From Methanosarcinaceae archaeon (GTDB taxonomy: Archaea; Halobacteriota; Methanosarcinia; Methanosarcinales; Methanosarcinaceae), in the NCBI GenBank assembly GCA_030609665.1, contig JAUWBW010000014.1, positions 1 to 14,722 of the forward strand: a stretch of DNA of 14,722 bases, given 5' to 3'. The stretch's first letter is position 1. Each line of letters begins with the position of its first letter. Positions 13,230 through 14,722 of this stretch are shown in pieces. The notes beneath the pieces are model-generated. The model saw only the letters and a program-made list of their open reading frames with translations, searched no databases and was not told where the DNA came from. The position numbers and the translations under genes are program-made.

Positions 13230-13340
13230 TGAACATCAATTACAATATAGAAAGCACTACATAAACATGACGCATTATTTATGCACCGTGAACTTCTGAA
13301 ATCATATGCAGTGGACATTATTTAATATTTTTATAATGGT

Positions 13341-14141
13341 CTACAAATTGCCAACTATATCGACAACTTCCACTATGTTCTTTATCACAATATCTGCAGC
13401 ATTCTTAAGTTTTTGCGGTCGCACATCCCCTTGCTGGGTGGTCATAACCCCCATATCTGCCGCCCTCAATGCAAGTATGTCGTTGATACCGTCCCCCACC
13501 ATCACCACGGTATCGTATTTTTTCTTTATTTCAAGGACGATGCGTTCTTTACCGTGTGTTGTTGCAATATCAAAGACCCTTTCGATCGGGATATTTACAC
13601 ATTTCGCAAGCTGCCGCAGGTTGTGCATGTTGTCCCCGGATGCGATGTATGTGTCAACTCCCATTTCACCCAATGTCTTGACAGTCTTTGGAGTGTTTTG
13701 GAAAACACGGCCTCCCGTGCTCAATACATAAGGGATCGTGTCAATCTGCGAATTCACGATAATACCTGCTGCAAGATAATATACATTCGGGCATTGTCCG
13801 GTAACACAATTGAGCACGCTATGCAAATCGCCTATTGAGACTTTGTCCTTTCTGATGACATCGAGTGCCATATTAATTGTAAAAGGACTACTTGAGCAAC
13901 TTATATCGATTGCGATATCATTGTCATTGATGAACTTGATGAGCGAAATGCCCGGATCTTGCTCCAATATCGATTCAGGGTCAGCATGAAGAACAACGAG
14001 TGCTTGATGTGGCTTTTTTGCGACCAGTGCAATACTTTCGATCTCTTCGAGCATACGACCAGTGTTAAGGTCCTTTGCCACACGATACATATGTAAAAGG
14101 GTTCCTGCACTGTCAAAAATCACAGCAATACGTTTTTGCAT
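13341..14141 (-). CDS. HAD-superfamily protein, soluble P-type-ATPase-like
   Basis: A 266-residue soluble HAD-fold protein. Motif I is FDSAGTLL with nucleophile Asp10, motif II is IASGDN (167-171, Ser168), motif III is probably Lys198 in HGKER, and motif IV is VGDGINDILALRAADMGV (215-232), very like the P-domain of P-type ATPases. The residue two after the nucleophile, usually the acid-base Asp of HAD phosphatases, is alanine, as in phosphonatases; P-type ATPases have threonine there. Simple phosphatase activity is therefore doubtful. There are no membrane helices, so it is not a transporter itself. The ATG at 14139-14141 lies 53 bp after the presenilin-like gene, and the gene is 276 bp upstream of atwA. 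The substrate is unknown; a link to methanogenesis is suggested only by position. Confidence 0.8.
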   Translation of the reverse strand: MQKRIAVIFDSAGTLLHMYRVAKDLNTGRMLEEIESIALVAKKPHQALVVLHADPESILEQDPGISLIKFINDNDIAIDISCSSSPFTINMALDVIRKDKVSIGDLHSVLNCVTGQCPNVYYLAAGIIVNSQIDTIPYVLSTGGRVFQNTPKTVKTLGEMGVDTYIASGDNMHNLRQLAKCVNIPIERVFDIATTHGKERIVLEIKKKYDTVVMVGDGINDILALRAADMGVMTTQQGDVRPQKLKNAADIVIKNIVEVVDIVGNL

Positions 14142-14194
14142 GAAAGTATGATTGAACTAATGCGTAATTACCTTTACGACAAAATTCCCATTAC

Positions 14195-14722
14195 TCAGTA
14201 AAGCGGCGAACCTGACAGCAGACACCCTACAACGTATCCCAATATGACACCGCTGTTCAAAAATGGTAAACCCGCCTGTGGTTTTCCTTTCATTACAAAA
14301 ATCCCAAGTGCAAAAAATCCAATCACTGTCCCGATCATTGCGCCGAGTGCCGGATACGATATGAATCCTGCGTGTTCTATGAACATGTACGCGGATACCA
14401 CGAGTATAGTTGGCATCACTGCATCACCGAGTCCCATGAAAAATGCTTCTCTTTCGCCTTCTTTGTCGAACTTCTCTGTCCTGAACGAGTATCCGAGATG
14501 TTTTGGGATTACAAACAATATCGGAAGTTTAAGATCCATCACACCGTCTGCCAGTGCAATCATGTGTTTTGTTTTGTAAACCGATATCGCATCGTATACT
14601 GCTAACAATACCAAAAGCACAATGGTTGGTATAATTGCGAGTGATATCCCGAAAATTGCGGCAGCACCTGCGCCGATCATGAGCCCGAGAATATCGATGA
14701 CATACCATTCAGGGAATTTGTA
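14195..14722 (-). CDS. Presenilin-like A22 intramembrane aspartyl protease, partial
   Basis: The frame is open to the right edge, so the 5' part is missing; 175 residues are visible, beginning YKFPEWYVIDILGL. It is a multi-spanning membrane protein of the archaeal presenilin/signal peptide peptidase family (COG3389 type). The two catalytic aspartates are present: Asp44 in AVYDAISVYKTKHM and Asp100 in FFMGLGD, each at the edge of a hydrophobic helix. The third family motif (PAL) appears as GLPFLNSG, with Phe in place of Ala. These enzymes cleave within membrane helices. The Met at 14678-14680 is internal, since the family-like stretch continues upstream of it. The HAD gene follows by 53 bp on the same strand, so they may be co-transcribed. 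Substrate is unknown. Confidence 0.88.
   Translation of the reverse strand, partial: YKFPEWYVIDILGLMIGAGAAAIFGISLAIIPTIVLLVLLAVYDAISVYKTKHMIALADGVMDLKLPILFVIPKHLGYSFRTEKFDKEGEREAFFMGLGDAVMPTILVVSAYMFIEHAGFISYPALGAMIGTVIGFFALGIFVMKGKPQAGLPFLNSGVILGYVVGCLLSGSPLY

Larger units (their letters stand above)
13065..13340. other. 276-bp regulatory gap upstream of atwA
   Basis: No gene is seen here. The gap contains several TATA-like sequences near atwA, a low-complexity run of TAT/ATT triplets at about 13171-13200, a 21-bp palindromic sequence at 13209-13229 and a smaller symmetric GCAT-TATTT-ATGC at 13272-13284. It probably carries the promoter and control sites of the atwA-mmp operon and the 3' end of the HAD transcript. 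Confidence 0.55.

Noticed and set aside
13306..13838. Two plus-strand frames of about 141 codons opposite the HAD gene
   Set aside because: They overlap each other and the HAD gene, whose motifs are intact; no ribosome site or family resemblance is seen.
14678..14680. ATG taken as the start of the presenilin-like gene
   Set aside because: The same frame stays open for 14 codons to the window edge and reads YKFPEWYVIDILGL, which looks like the conserved family sequence, so this Met is internal.
1..14722. A new defence system or CRISPR-type island
   Set aside because: No nuclease-helicase sets, toxin-antitoxin pairs, arrays or integrase genes are visible; the genes are mostly core methanogen and housekeeping types.

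Overview
The window looks like part of a methanogenic euryarchaeon chromosome, most likely a member of the Methanosarcinales or a close relative such as ANME-2. It carries a run of methanogenesis marker genes plus atwA (component A2), a set found in archaea that have methyl-coenzyme M reductase (MCR). Promoters are TATA-like, oligo-T tracts follow genes, strong AGGAGGTGA-type ribosome binding sites are frequent, and some genes appear leaderless. The exact genus cannot be read from the sequence alone.

Left part (1-3226): a minus-strand pair made of a U32-family TIM-barrel protein with a C-terminal cysteine cluster and a downstream ATGA-coupled gene cut by the window edge. Divergent from it is a plus-strand endonuclease IV/xylose-isomerase-like TIM-barrel protein. 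A 52-bp array of four 13-mers that can fold into a long hairpin separates this gene from a convergent universal stress protein. A conserved archaeal protein of the DUF5806 type follows on the plus strand.

Middle (3227-6111): a gene-poor stretch of about 490 bp holds an oligo-T terminator, a 10-bp-period repeat and a perfect hairpin. After it, everything is on the minus strand. A DUF134-type regulator is fused to a glycine-rich, DUF5320-like segment and a cysteine-rich ribbon, with a stand-alone 51-aa relative of that segment just downstream and a palindromic operator at the promoter. Upstream lie ogt (DNA repair), a membrane-anchored matrixin-like metalloprotease and an AhpD-like protein, closely spaced and probably co-transcribed.

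Right part (6156-14722): the core of the window is a tightly packed operon atwA-mmp3-mmp6-mmp5-mmp15-mmp17-mmp7, with overlapping or nearly touching genes and ribosome sites buried in the preceding genes. AtwA and several Mmp proteins belong to the ATP-dependent machinery that reduces the Ni of MCR coenzyme F430 to the active Ni(I) state. Mmp15 is an activase-like Fe-S ATPase. Upstream are a soluble P-type-ATPase-like HAD protein and a presenilin-like intramembrane aspartyl protease that runs off the right edge.

The observations I rate highest are the regulator fusion with a conserved internal ribosome site, the palindrome at its promoter, the apparent ATG-to-ACG change at the mmp3 start, and the four-unit hairpin repeat. 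No tRNA, rRNA, CRISPR array or insertion sequence was seen.
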